Positions 53,579-62,028 of a stretch of 64,000 bases of DNA are shown in pieces. Below the pieces are notes generated by a model, which made no database searches, was not told the origin of the DNA, and was given only the letters and a program-made list of their open reading frames with translations. How positions within the stretch are numbered: position 1 is the stretch's first letter; each line of letters starts with the position of its first letter. A program made the position numbers and the translations under genes. This DNA is from Cupriavidus agavae (lineage in GTDB: Bacteria; Pseudomonadota; Gammaproteobacteria; Burkholderiales; Burkholderiaceae), in assembly GCF_004217045.1 (NCBI RefSeq), contig NZ_SGXM01000010.1, forward strand, positions 96,908-160,907, in the 5' to 3' direction.

Positions 53579-53604
53579 TTTCCAATATTTGGAAATTCGT
53601 TCCG
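53579..53604. promoter_or_regulatory. IclR operator and -35 region of the acyl-CoA synthetase operon
   Basis: TTTCCAA-TAT-TTGGAAA (53579-53595) is a perfect palindrome with 7-bp arms. Overlapping it, TGGAAATTCGTTCCG (53590-53604) matches the E. coli IclR box TGGAAAT-N-ATTTCCA at 11 of 14 fixed positions. A -35-like TTGACA follows at 53609-53614, so a bound regulator would touch RNA polymerase. The iclR gene starts at 53656. Confidence 0.6.
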
Positions 53605-53655
53605 CTTTTTGACACACAATGACTGCGCCACCCACACTGGGAATCAGGAGACGAC

Positions 53656-54468
53656 ATGCCCATGAACAAGCCCGTCGAACAATTCATTGCCGAGCGGCGC
53701 CTCGAAGACCCGTCGTTCGGCGGCCTGCTGGCTAAGGGCTTTGCGCTGCTGCGCTGCTTTATCGACGATCCGCGTCCGCTGGGCAACGGCGAGCTGTCGC
53801 AACGGCTGCAACTGCCGCGCGCCACGGTGTCGCGCATCTGCCGCACGCTGTTCGAACTGGGCTACCTCGACTGGGACCCCAAGCTCGACAAGTACTTCGT
53901 CGGCGCCCAGGTGCTGGCGCTGGGCTACCCCTATCTGGCCGGGCTGCAGGTGCGCCATCTGGCCCGCCCGCTGATGCAGGCGCTGGCCAGCGAGGTGGAG
54001 GGCGCCGTGTCGATGGGCGTGGCGCACCGGCTCGACGTGACCTACCTGGAGTCCTGCACGCATAACGAAGGCACCTCGGCCCGGCCCACGGTCGGCGCGG
54101 TGCGCGCGGTGATGACCACGGCGATGGGCCGCGCGTTCCTGTGCACGCTCTCCAAGCGCGAATTCGAGACGCTGATGGACGCGGCGCGCGTGGAGCGGCC
54201 GCAGGAGTACGCGGCGTGCTACGACACCGTGTGCCACAACGTCGCGCACTACCCCAAGCGCGGCTTCGCGCTCAACGAGGGCGATGCCGGCGAAGACATC
54301 CACGGCGTGGGCGTGTACTCGCGGATTACCTACCTGAACCGCCCGTTGCTGTTCAACTGCGCCATGCCGGGCCTGCGCGTGAAGCGCGGCACGCTGGAGA
54401 AGCGCGTGGCGCCGCTGCTGCGCGAGATGGTGCGGTCGATCGAGATCATGGCTGGCGTGGGCCGCTAG
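53656..54468 (+). CDS. IclR-family transcriptional regulator
   Basis: The 270-residue protein has an N-terminal winged helix (about 25-85; GNGELSQRLQLPRATVSRICRTLFELGYL) and a C-terminal IclR ligand domain (about 95-265), including GRAFLCTLS and DIHGVGVYSRI. It heads an apparent operon with the acyl-CoA synthetase (78-bp gap) and is likely autoregulated through the palindrome just upstream. Confidence 0.93.
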   Translation: MPMNKPVEQFIAERRLEDPSFGGLLAKGFALLRCFIDDPRPLGNGELSQRLQLPRATVSRICRTLFELGYLDWDPKLDKYFVGAQVLALGYPYLAGLQVRHLARPLMQALASEVEGAVSMGVAHRLDVTYLESCTHNEGTSARPTVGAVRAVMTTAMGRAFLCTLSKREFETLMDAARVERPQEYAACYDTVCHNVAHYPKRGFALNEGDAGEDIHGVGVYSRITYLNRPLLFNCAMPGLRVKRGTLEKRVAPLLREMVRSIEIMAGVGR

Positions 54469-54546
54469 CCGCCGGGGCGCGGGACCGGAATTCCCGCACG
54501 ACAGAACGCCCGTGGCACGTACCGCGGCGTCATCGATGGAGACAAC

Positions 54547-56709
54547 ATGCTGGATCTGCAACCCTTGCTGTGCCCGCGGTCAATCGCGGTCGTGGGCGCG
54601 TCGACCTCGCCTGACAAGGTGGGCGGCGTGCCGATACGCCTGCTCGCCGAACTCGGCTATGTAGGCCGGGTCTTTCCGGTCAATCCGGGCGCCGACACGG
54701 TGCAGGGCCTGCGCGCGTGGCGCAGCATCGACGCCATCGGCGAGCCGGTGGACCTGGCCATCGTGGCGGTGCCCGCGCCCGGCGCGCCCGACGTGATGGC
54801 GCAACTGGGCCAGGCCGGCACGCGCGCCGCCATCGTCTTTACCTCCGGGTTTGCCGAAGTGGAAGGCGGCGAGGCGCTCCAGCAAGCGCTGACCGCCCAG
54901 GCCCGCGCCCACGGCGTGCAGCTGCTCGGCCCGAATTGCCTGGGCGCGATGAACCTGCGCGAGCGCATGTACGCCACGTTCTCGCCGATCCCGCTGACCG
55001 GTGTGCCGCCGGTGGGCGAGGTGGGGCTGGTCAGCCAGAGCGGGGCCTTCGGCGCCTACGCGTTCGCGCTGGCGCGCGAGGCCAGGCTGGGCCTGAGCCA
55101 CTGGGTGACCACCGGCAACGAGGGCGGGGTGCAGGTGGCCGACGTCATCGAGTGGCTCGCGCACGATCCGCAGACCCGCGTGATCCTCGCCTATATGGAA
55201 GGGGCGCACGACGGCCTGCGGCTGCGCCGCGCGCTGGCCGCCGCCCGCGACGCGGGCAAGCCCGTGGTCATCGCCAAGGTTGGCACCACGGCCGCCGGCG
55301 CCAGCGCCGCGCAGTCGCACACGGCCAGCCTGGCCGGCGAGGATGCGGTCTACCAGGCGGTCTTCGACGAATACGGCGTGCATCGCGCCCATACGCTGGA
55401 AGCGTTCTTCCGGCTTGGCTACACGCTGGCCCGGGGCAGCCGGCCGCGCCAGTGGGCCTCGCGCTCGGGGCTGCCCGCCGATGCCGTGGCGCCGGTGGCC
55501 ATCGTCACTGTGTCGGGCGGCGTGGGCATCATGATGGCCGACAGCGCCGAAACGCTGGGCCTGCCGCTGCCACCGATGCCGGCCGCTGCCGCGCAGACGC
55601 TGCGCACGGCCATCCCGTTCGCCAGCACCGCCAACCCGATCGACGTGACCGGGCAGGTGGTGGCCCAGCCGCAGGTCTTCGTCGACGCGCTGGCCAACGT
55701 GGCGCGTTGCGGCCAGTACGGCAGCGTGGCCGCGTTCCTGGCCGGCGGTGCCAACGCGCCCCGGCTGTGGGCCGCGCTGCAGGGCACTGTCACCGAACTG
55801 GCCGCCGATGCCTCCGCCGCGCCGCTGCTGGTCTCGGGCGTGATGGACGATGACAAGCGGGCCTGGCTCGAAGCACGCGGCTGCCTGGTGTTCCGCGAGC
55901 CCGCGCACACGATGGAAGCCGTGGCGGCACTGGCCCGGGCGGCGGCGATGGAAGCCGCGACGGCCGCAACGGGGGCCGCGGCAGGCGGCACCCTCGCGCA
56001 GCCGACCACCCCCATGGCACTCGCCACGCCGGTCCCGGCAGGCGCCAGCGCGCTGTCGGAGGCCGAGGCGATGGCCTGCCTGGCCGAAGCGGGCGTCCCC
56101 GTGGCCCCCCATGCCGTGGCGCGCGACGCCGACGAGGCGGTGCGGATTGCCGAATCGCTCGGCTTCCCCGTGGCGGTGAAGCTCTGCTCGCGCCATGTGC
56201 TGCACAAGAGCGACATCGGTGGCGTGGTGCTGGGCCTGCGCGATGCCGAGGCGGTGCGCGCCGCGTTCGCCCGCGTCAGCGAGGCGGCGTCCGGCGCCAC
56301 CGATGCCGCCGGGCGGCCGGTGCCGTTCGAGGGCGCCATCGTGGCCCGGATGGTGCGCGGCTGGGGCGAGATCATGGTGGGCGTGCGCCGCGACCCGGTC
56401 TTCGGTCTCGTGGCGCTGGCCGGCATCGGCGGCACGGCGGTCGAAATCTTCCGGCAGATGGCCTTCGGGCTGGCGCCGCTGTCGCGCGAGCGCGCCCGGG
56501 CCATGCTCGAACAGAGCCGGGCCGCAGCGCTGTGCACCGGCCATCGCGGCCATCCCGCGCTCGATCTCGACGCGGTGGCCGACGTGCTGGTCAACGTCTC
56601 GCGCGTGGCGGATGCCCTCGGCGAACGGCTCGATACGCTCGAAATCAACCCGTTCATCGTGGGCGCCGAGGGGCTGGTGGCCGCCGACGCCGTGATCACG
56701 CTGCGCTGA
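54547..56709 (+). CDS. Acyl-CoA synthetase, NDP-forming (acetate-CoA ligase ADP-forming family)
   Basis: The 720-residue protein has all parts of the NDP-forming family: CoA-binding domain (PRSIAVVGASTSPDKVGGVPIRLLAEL), succinyl-CoA-ligase-like domains with the catalytic His in AQSHTASLAGEDAVY, and a C-terminal ATP-grasp domain (LSEAEAMACLAEAGVPVAPHAV, then FPVAVKLCSRHVLHKSDIGGVVLGL). It would convert a carboxylate and CoA to an acyl-CoA at the cost of ATP to ADP. Its neighbours (IclR regulator, Bug binding proteins) suggest activation of an imported organic acid. Confidence 0.92.
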   Translation: MLDLQPLLCPRSIAVVGASTSPDKVGGVPIRLLAELGYVGRVFPVNPGADTVQGLRAWRSIDAIGEPVDLAIVAVPAPGAPDVMAQLGQAGTRAAIVFTSGFAEVEGGEALQQALTAQARAHGVQLLGPNCLGAMNLRERMYATFSPIPLTGVPPVGEVGLVSQSGAFGAYAFALAREARLGLSHWVTTGNEGGVQVADVIEWLAHDPQTRVILAYMEGAHDGLRLRRALAAARDAGKPVVIAKVGTTAAGASAAQSHTASLAGEDAVYQAVFDEYGVHRAHTLEAFFRLGYTLARGSRPRQWASRSGLPADAVAPVAIVTVSGGVGIMMADSAETLGLPLPPMPAAAAQTLRTAIPFASTANPIDVTGQVVAQPQVFVDALANVARCGQYGSVAAFLAGGANAPRLWAALQGTVTELAADASAAPLLVSGVMDDDKRAWLEARGCLVFREPAHTMEAVAALARAAAMEAATAATGAAAGGTLAQPTTPMALATPVPAGASALSEAEAMACLAEAGVPVAPHAVARDADEAVRIAESLGFPVAVKLCSRHVLHKSDIGGVVLGLRDAEAVRAAFARVSEAASGATDAAGRPVPFEGAIVARMVRGWGEIMVGVRRDPVFGLVALAGIGGTAVEIFRQMAFGLAPLSRERARAMLEQSRAAALCTGHRGHPALDLDAVADVLVNVSRVADALGERLDTLEINPFIVGAEGLVAADAVITLR

Positions 56710-56723
56710 CCCGACCCCCCCGA

Positions 56724-56747
56724 AACGCCATAACGCCATAACGCCAT
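56724..56747 (+). repeat. Three tandem AACGCCAT octamers
   Basis: Three exact direct copies of AACGCCAT lie in the 57-bp gap between the acyl-CoA synthetase and Bug genes, just before the Bug ribosome-binding site. The third copy runs into a decoy ATG at 56746. Confidence 0.7.
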
Positions 56748-56766
56748 GACAACAAGGAGACAACCC

Positions 56767-57771
56767 ATGCGACAGCACATGCGCAGGGCGCTGCACGGCC
56801 TCGCCCGACTGGCGCGGATTTCCGGCGCCGCCCTGATGGCCTGCGCCCTGGCGGCCCCGGCCGCGGCGGCGGACAGCTACCCCGACAAGCCCGTGCGGCT
56901 CGTGGTGCCATTCCCGGCCGGCGGCGGCACCGATGTGGTGGCGCGCATGCTGGCCGCGCGCCTCACGGCCACGCTCAAGGCCACGGTCGTGGTGGAGAAC
57001 GTGGCCGGCGCCACCGGCACCATCGGCAGCGCCCAGGTGGCCCGCGCCGCGCCAGACGGCTACACGCTGCTGCTCGGCATCTCGGGCACGCACGCCATCG
57101 CCCCGTCTATCTACCCGAAGCTCCCGTACGAACCGCTGCGCGATTTCGTGGCGATCGGCCGCATCGCCTACGGCGGCAACGTGCTGGTGGCCAACCCGGC
57201 CTTTCCCGCACGCGACGTCAAGGGCCTGGTCGCGCTGGCGAAGCAGCCCGGCGCCGACCTGACCTACGGCTCGTGGGGCGCGGGCTCGGGCGGCCATCTG
57301 GCTGGCGAAAGCCTGAACGTGGCCGCCGGTATCCAACTGCGCCATGTGCCGTACAAGGGCGTGGCGCCGCTGCTCAACGACCTGATGGGCGGCACGCTGC
57401 AGATTGCCATGGCCGACCTGACCGCCGCGCTGCCGCAGATCCGCGCCGGCAAGCTGCGCGCGCTGGCCGTCTCGGGCGCCGAGCGGTCCGAGGCGCTGCC
57501 CGATGTGCCGACCTTCGCCGAATCGGGCATTCCGTTCAAGCTCGACAGCTGGTTCGGGCTGTTCGCGCCAGCCCGCACGCCTGCGCCCGTGGTCGAAAAG
57601 CTCGAACAGGCGATGCAGCAGGCCATGCAGGACAGCGCGCTGCAGGCGCAGATCGCCAGCTTCGGCATGCGCTACGCGCCGATCTCGCGCGCCCAGTTCA
57701 CGACGCAGATCCGCGAAGACACCCGTACCTGGGCCACGCTCGTCAAGTCGAGCGGCGCCGCACTCGAATAA
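56767..57771 (+). CDS. Bug-family (TctC-like) substrate-binding protein
   Basis: The protein (334 residues from ATG 56767, behind AAGGAGA) has a long signal peptide (AAPAAAA cleavage region) and the Bug signature YPDKPVRLVVPFPAGGGTDVVARML, VVVENVAGATGTIGS and APDGYTLLLG. It likely captures the organic acid handled by this operon. An ATG at 56746 has no ribosome-binding site. Confidence 0.93.
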   Translation: MRQHMRRALHGLARLARISGAALMACALAAPAAAADSYPDKPVRLVVPFPAGGGTDVVARMLAARLTATLKATVVVENVAGATGTIGSAQVARAAPDGYTLLLGISGTHAIAPSIYPKLPYEPLRDFVAIGRIAYGGNVLVANPAFPARDVKGLVALAKQPGADLTYGSWGAGSGGHLAGESLNVAAGIQLRHVPYKGVAPLLNDLMGGTLQIAMADLTAALPQIRAGKLRALAVSGAERSEALPDVPTFAESGIPFKLDSWFGLFAPARTPAPVVEKLEQAMQQAMQDSALQAQIASFGMRYAPISRAQFTTQIREDTRTWATLVKSSGAALE

Positions 57772-57798
57772 CCGAAGAACAATCCGGAGACACCGAAC

Positions 57799-59121
57799 AT
57801 GAACCACCCCGCATCGACCACCGAACTGGCCTTCGCGGCGCCCGTCTACACCAGCCCGCAGGAAGCCTTCGTGGCGGCCGCCGCGCTGCCGCTGGTGATC
57901 TACGGCTACCCGCTGATCGAAACGCTGCGCACCTGCCACCTGCAAACCTCGGTCGATGCGCCCACGCGCTATGGCCGCGCGCCGATGAACACGCTGTCGG
58001 CCAGCGCGCGCCAGTGGACGCACGAGGACCGCGACATCGTGACGCCCGCCAACGACCTGCTGTATTTCTGCGGCTGGCTGAACCTGGCCGATGGCCCGGT
58101 CACGCTGCGCGTGCCCGCGCTGCCGGACGCCAGCCGCTACTACGTGGTGGAGCTGCTCGACGCCCATACCAACAACTTCGCCAACCTGGGCCAGCGCAAC
58201 GTGCCGCTGGCGGGCAAGGATGTGGAGATCGTCGGTCCGGGCTGGCGCGCCAGTTCGCCCGATGCCGTCGTGGCGCCCACCTCGCTGGTCTGGGTGCTGG
58301 GCCGCGTGCTGGTGGCCGGTGCCGAGGACCTGGCCAGCGCCTACGCGTTCGAACAGGGCTTCCAGGTGGTGCAGAGCGCCGGGCCGGCGCGCCCGGCCAG
58401 CGTGACGCAGTGGCAGGACACTGGCGACGCCGCCGTGGATTTCTTCCAGAACCTGTTCCGGGCGCTGCGCGACTTTCCGCCGGCGCCGGAAGAGCAGGGC
58501 GTGCTGACGCTGCTGCGCAAGGTCGGCCTCCGCATCGAGGACGAGCCTGACGTGGCGTCGATGCGCGCCTCGGTGGTAGCCGGCCTGCGCAGCGCCTACG
58601 CGCAGGGCATGGCGCTGATCGAGGCCCACACGCGCAGCCAGGGCCAGAAGGCATGGGGCTATAGCCTCAAGCTCGGCATCTATGCCGACGACTGGCTGCT
58701 GCGCGCCTGCACCGCGATGAAGGGGCTCGGCGCGCTGCGGGCCGACGAGGCGGTCTATGCGATGGCCGATTTCGATGCCGGCGGCGAGCGCCTGCACGGC
58801 AGCCGACGCTACGCGCTGCGCTTCGCGGCCGACATGCTGCCGCCGGCCGAGGCGTTCTGGTCGGTCTCGCTGTACGGCGAAGACCGCTACTTCACCGCCA
58901 ACGAGGCGGGCCGCTACGCCGTGGGCGACCGCACGCCGGGCCTGCGGCGCGAGGCCGATGGCGCGCTGGTCATCCCGATCTCGCACGAACGTCCCGCCGC
59001 CGACGCCAACTGGCTGCCGGCGCCGGACGGCCGCTTCTACCTGATCCTGCGCCTGTACCACCCCACGGCCGGCTTCATGGCGGGCCAGTACAAGATTCCC
59101 GCCGTCGAGCGCATCGGCTGA
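57799..59121 (+). CDS. DUF1254/DUF1214 protein, first copy
   Basis: The 440-residue protein has no signal peptide. The N-terminal half is DUF1254-like (PLVIYGYPLIETLRT, then NDLLYFCGWLNLADGPVTLRVP and RYYVVELLDAHTNNFANLG). The C-terminal half is DUF1214-like (RYALRFAADMLPPAEAFWSVSLYGEDRYF, ending NWLPAPDGRFYLILRLYHP). The family is widespread in catabolic loci but has no firm general reaction that I can name. It is paralogous to the next gene; both may act as subunits or steps of one activity. Confidence 0.88.
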   Translation: MNHPASTTELAFAAPVYTSPQEAFVAAAALPLVIYGYPLIETLRTCHLQTSVDAPTRYGRAPMNTLSASARQWTHEDRDIVTPANDLLYFCGWLNLADGPVTLRVPALPDASRYYVVELLDAHTNNFANLGQRNVPLAGKDVEIVGPGWRASSPDAVVAPTSLVWVLGRVLVAGAEDLASAYAFEQGFQVVQSAGPARPASVTQWQDTGDAAVDFFQNLFRALRDFPPAPEEQGVLTLLRKVGLRIEDEPDVASMRASVVAGLRSAYAQGMALIEAHTRSQGQKAWGYSLKLGIYADDWLLRACTAMKGLGALRADEAVYAMADFDAGGERLHGSRRYALRFAADMLPPAEAFWSVSLYGEDRYFTANEAGRYAVGDRTPGLRREADGALVIPISHERPAADANWLPAPDGRFYLILRLYHPTAGFMAGQYKIPAVERIG

Positions 59122-59175
59122 GCGGCACCGGACAGCGATACAAGACCAGACACGCACCAGACAGGAGACCCACCC

Positions 59176-60492
59176 ATGCCGCACCCGCAGTCCAACCCGC
59201 AGCAACTGGCGCGCGACGCCGTGATCTACACGCTGCCGCTCTACGAGATGGCGCGCATGCGCGCCGCCACCTGCCCGCGCCGCGACCGGGCCGGGCAGTT
59301 TGCCGGCGACGGCGCCGAATCCACGCTGCGCTGGGTCAACCACCTGATCCACACGCGCGAACTGCTGGGCCCGCAACACCGCCAGGTTGTCACGCCCAAC
59401 AACGACACGCTCTATACCAACGCCTGGCTCGACCTCACGCGCGGCCCCGTGGTGATCGACGTGCCCGATTTCGCCGGGCGCTACTACGTGCTGGGCCTGC
59501 TCGATTTCTACACCAACCCGTTCGGCTACATCGGCAGCCGCACCACGGGCACGGGCGCGGGCCAGTTCCTGCTGCACGGCCCCGACTGGCAGGGCCAGGT
59601 GCCGGCCGGCATGCATGCGGTGCCGTGCCCGACCAACGCGGTCTGGATGATCGGCCGGCTGCTCGTCGATGGCGAGGCTGACCTGCCCGTGGTCCACGCG
59701 CTGCAGGACGCCATCTCGCTCAAGCGGCTGGACGGCGCTCAGGCCGCGTTTGCGTTCGACGTGGGGATGCAGCCGCGCGAACACCTTGGCGACGCCCGCC
59801 GCTTTGCCGAAGTGGTCAACCGCATGCTGGCCGACAATCCGCCGCCGCCGGCCGAGGCTGCGCTGGCGCAGTCGTTCGCGGCGGCCGGCATCGGCGCCGG
59901 CCTGATCCCGTCAGCAGCCCAGCTCGACGTGCTGCACGGCGCGCTGGCCGACGTGCTGCGCGACCTGGCCGAGCCGCAGGCGTCTGACATGGGCGGTGGC
60001 TGGGCGATGTCGGTGGACGTGCGCGAGTCCTACGGCACCAACTACCTGCAACGCGCGCTGGTGGCGCGCAACTACATTGGCGCGCTGGGCGTGCAGGAAG
60101 CCATGTACGTGATGGCCGACCGCGCCGGCGAGGGTGCCCCGCTCGATGGCCGCCATGCCTACCGGCTCCACTTCGCGCCCGGCAACCTGCCCGAGGTCGG
60201 CGCCTTCTGGTCGCTGACGATGTACGACAAGGGCGACTGCATGCTCGTGCCGAACGCCATCGACCGCTATTCGCTCGGCGACCGCTCCCCGTCGCTGCAA
60301 CGCGCCGCCGATGGCGGCCTGACGATCCACTTCTCGGCCCAGCCGCCCGCCGACCCGGCGCTGCACGGCAACTGGCTGCCGGCCCCGGCCGGCCCGTTCT
60401 ACGTGGCGCTGCGCCTCTACGTGCCGCAGCCCGCCCACCTCGACCGCAGCTATCGCTACCCGGCCATCGAGCGGGTGAAGGAGCCAGCATGA
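59176..60492 (+). CDS. DUF1254/DUF1214 protein, second copy
   Basis: The 438-residue paralogue of the preceding protein shares the same two-domain plan (NNDTLYTNAWLDLTRGPVVIDVPD and RYYVLGLLDFYTNPFGYIG in the first half; LHFAPGNLPEVGAFWSLTMYDK and NWLPAPAGPFYVALRLYVP in the second). It has no signal peptide. The two copies have diverged strongly, so they are an old duplication. It overlaps the second Bug gene by 4 bp (ATGA). Confidence 0.88.
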   Translation: MPHPQSNPQQLARDAVIYTLPLYEMARMRAATCPRRDRAGQFAGDGAESTLRWVNHLIHTRELLGPQHRQVVTPNNDTLYTNAWLDLTRGPVVIDVPDFAGRYYVLGLLDFYTNPFGYIGSRTTGTGAGQFLLHGPDWQGQVPAGMHAVPCPTNAVWMIGRLLVDGEADLPVVHALQDAISLKRLDGAQAAFAFDVGMQPREHLGDARRFAEVVNRMLADNPPPPAEAALAQSFAAAGIGAGLIPSAAQLDVLHGALADVLRDLAEPQASDMGGGWAMSVDVRESYGTNYLQRALVARNYIGALGVQEAMYVMADRAGEGAPLDGRHAYRLHFAPGNLPEVGAFWSLTMYDKGDCMLVPNAIDRYSLGDRSPSLQRAADGGLTIHFSAQPPADPALHGNWLPAPAGPFYVALRLYVPQPAHLDRSYRYPAIERVKEPA

Positions 60493-61472
60493 CGCGTGAC
60501 CAAACCTTCCTGCCCCGGCGCCGCCGGCTGCTTGGCGCGCTGGCGCTGGCCGGCGTGGTGCCGCCGGCCTTCGGCAATGCGTGGCCGGCCAGGCCGGTGC
60601 GGCTGGTGTCGCCCTATGGCGCGGGCGGGTCGAACGATACCTCGGCGCGCGTGCTGGCCGAGGCGCTGAGCCGCAAGTACGGCCAGCAGGTGGTGGTCGA
60701 GAACAAGCCCGGCGCCGGTACCCGCGTGGCCAGCGAATCGGTGGCGCACGCCGCGCCGGACGGCTACACGCTGCTGTGGGCCGCCGCGCCGTTCGCCATC
60801 AATACCGGCGCGGGGCTGTCCCAGCGCTTCGACATCCGCAAGGATTTCGTCGCGGTAGGTCCGCGCGTGCTGGGTCCGGTGTTCCTGATCGTCAATGCGA
60901 ACTCGCCCGTCAAGACCGTGGCCGATTTCGTGAAGCTGGCGCAGCAGAAGCCTGACGGTGTCACGTTCGCGTCGCCGGGCGTCGGCTCCGGCCCGCACCT
61001 GACCGCCGAGCTGTTCGCGGCGCAGTCCAGGTTCAAGGCGCTCAACGTACATTTCCGCGGCGACGCCACGGCCTACACCGAGCTGCTCGCCGGGCGGGTG
61101 GACGCCACGCTGACCGCCATCACCACCGCGCTGCCGTTCATCCAGGCCGGCAAGCTGCGCGTGATCGCCGTGGCCGCCGAGGCCCGCACGCCGGTTTTCG
61201 ACGCGCCAACGTTCGCCGAGCAGGGCGTGCCGGGCGTGGTGGGCTACGGGTGGTTCGGCATCGTGGCGCCGGCGGGCACGCCGCCCGCCATCGTCCAGCA
61301 GCTCAACCGCGACGCCAGCCAGGCGCTCGGCGACCCGCAGATCCGGCAGAAGCTGCTGGGGCTGGGGTTGCAGGCGGCGCCCGGCACCAGCGCGGAGTTC
61401 GCCGGCTTCATCGATGCCGAAGTGAAGAAGTGGGGCGACCTGGTCAGGGCGCGTGGGATCGTGCTGGAGTAG
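60489..61472 (+). CDS. Bug-family (TctC-like) substrate-binding protein, last gene of operon
   Basis: The 327-residue protein has a Tat-like signal (PRRRRLLGALALAGVVPPAFG) and the Bug signature WPARPVRLVSPYGAGGSNDTSARVLAEAL, VVENKPGAGTRVASESVA and APDGYTLLWA. It is the second Bug protein of the operon and differs clearly from the first, so the two may bind different but related acids. Confidence 0.92.
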   Translation: MTRDQTFLPRRRRLLGALALAGVVPPAFGNAWPARPVRLVSPYGAGGSNDTSARVLAEALSRKYGQQVVVENKPGAGTRVASESVAHAAPDGYTLLWAAAPFAINTGAGLSQRFDIRKDFVAVGPRVLGPVFLIVNANSPVKTVADFVKLAQQKPDGVTFASPGVGSGPHLTAELFAAQSRFKALNVHFRGDATAYTELLAGRVDATLTAITTALPFIQAGKLRVIAVAAEARTPVFDAPTFAEQGVPGVVGYGWFGIVAPAGTPPAIVQQLNRDASQALGDPQIRQKLLGLGLQAAPGTSAEFAGFIDAEVKKWGDLVRARGIVLE

Positions 61473-61492
61473 CCGGGATGACGGCCGGCGGG

Positions 61493-61912
61493 TCAGCCGG
61501 CGCCCGTTGTCCGGCGCGCCAGCTTTGCGCACTGGCCGAGCAGGCTCTGGACGCAGCAGCCGTCGCCGCTCCACTCGCCGCGCGTGACTGTGCCATCGGG
61601 GCCGGCTACCAGCTTGCGCTGGCACTGCGCCAGCCGCTGGGGCGGCTCCAGCCCGGCATCGCGCGGACCGCTGCCGGGCGGACGCGCCACCGGCACCTCG
61701 TCGGTCCACACATAGGCGGTGCCGCCTGGCACTGCCTGCACGGTCTTGGGCGGGCCCCACTGCGCCTTGGCTTGTTCCACGGAAACGCCTTTCCAGGAAT
61801 CGACGATGCGCGTCATGGCACCGGAATCGACGCTGGCGCAGGCGGCGGTCATGGCGAGCGCGGCCGAGGTCAGCAGGAAAAGGCAGGCAAGGGGGCGGGG
61901 CGACGCGGGCAT
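61493..61912 (-). CDS. Small lipoprotein of unknown function
   Basis: The 139-residue protein has a lipoprotein signal ending near MTAAC (Cys about 25). The mature part has SWKGVSVEQAKAQWGPPKTVQAVPGGTAYVW, resembling small lipoproteins with a W-G-x-P motif followed by an aromatic strand. Four Cys lie near the C terminus. It is convergent with the Bug gene and has no clear partner. Confidence 0.72.
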   Translation of the reverse strand: MPASPRPLACLFLLTSAALAMTAACASVDSGAMTRIVDSWKGVSVEQAKAQWGPPKTVQAVPGGTAYVWTDEVPVARPPGSGPRDAGLEPPQRLAQCQRKLVAGPDGTVTRGEWSGDGCCVQSLLGQCAKLARRTTGAG

Positions 61913-62028
61913 GGCGGCTCCATCAGGGTGGCAGACCCTCCTCTCGGAGACTAGCCGACTTTGGCCGGGGCGGACAACGTCTTGAAGCGCCCGCTATGCG
62001 CGCTGGCGCACCAAGGCGAGCCCCGGCT

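Noticed and set aside
53493..53846. N-terminal extension of the second TetR gene
   Set aside because: It would read through the divergent promoter and into iclR; the FRIRIRIRI-type and similar repeats it yields come from the ATTCGG repeats.
54580..59784. A 1734-codon open frame on the minus strand
   Set aside because: It lies antisense to four clear genes of the IclR operon. Its product is low-complexity and rich in His, Arg and Gly, as expected for the shadow of high-GC codons, and it matches no family.
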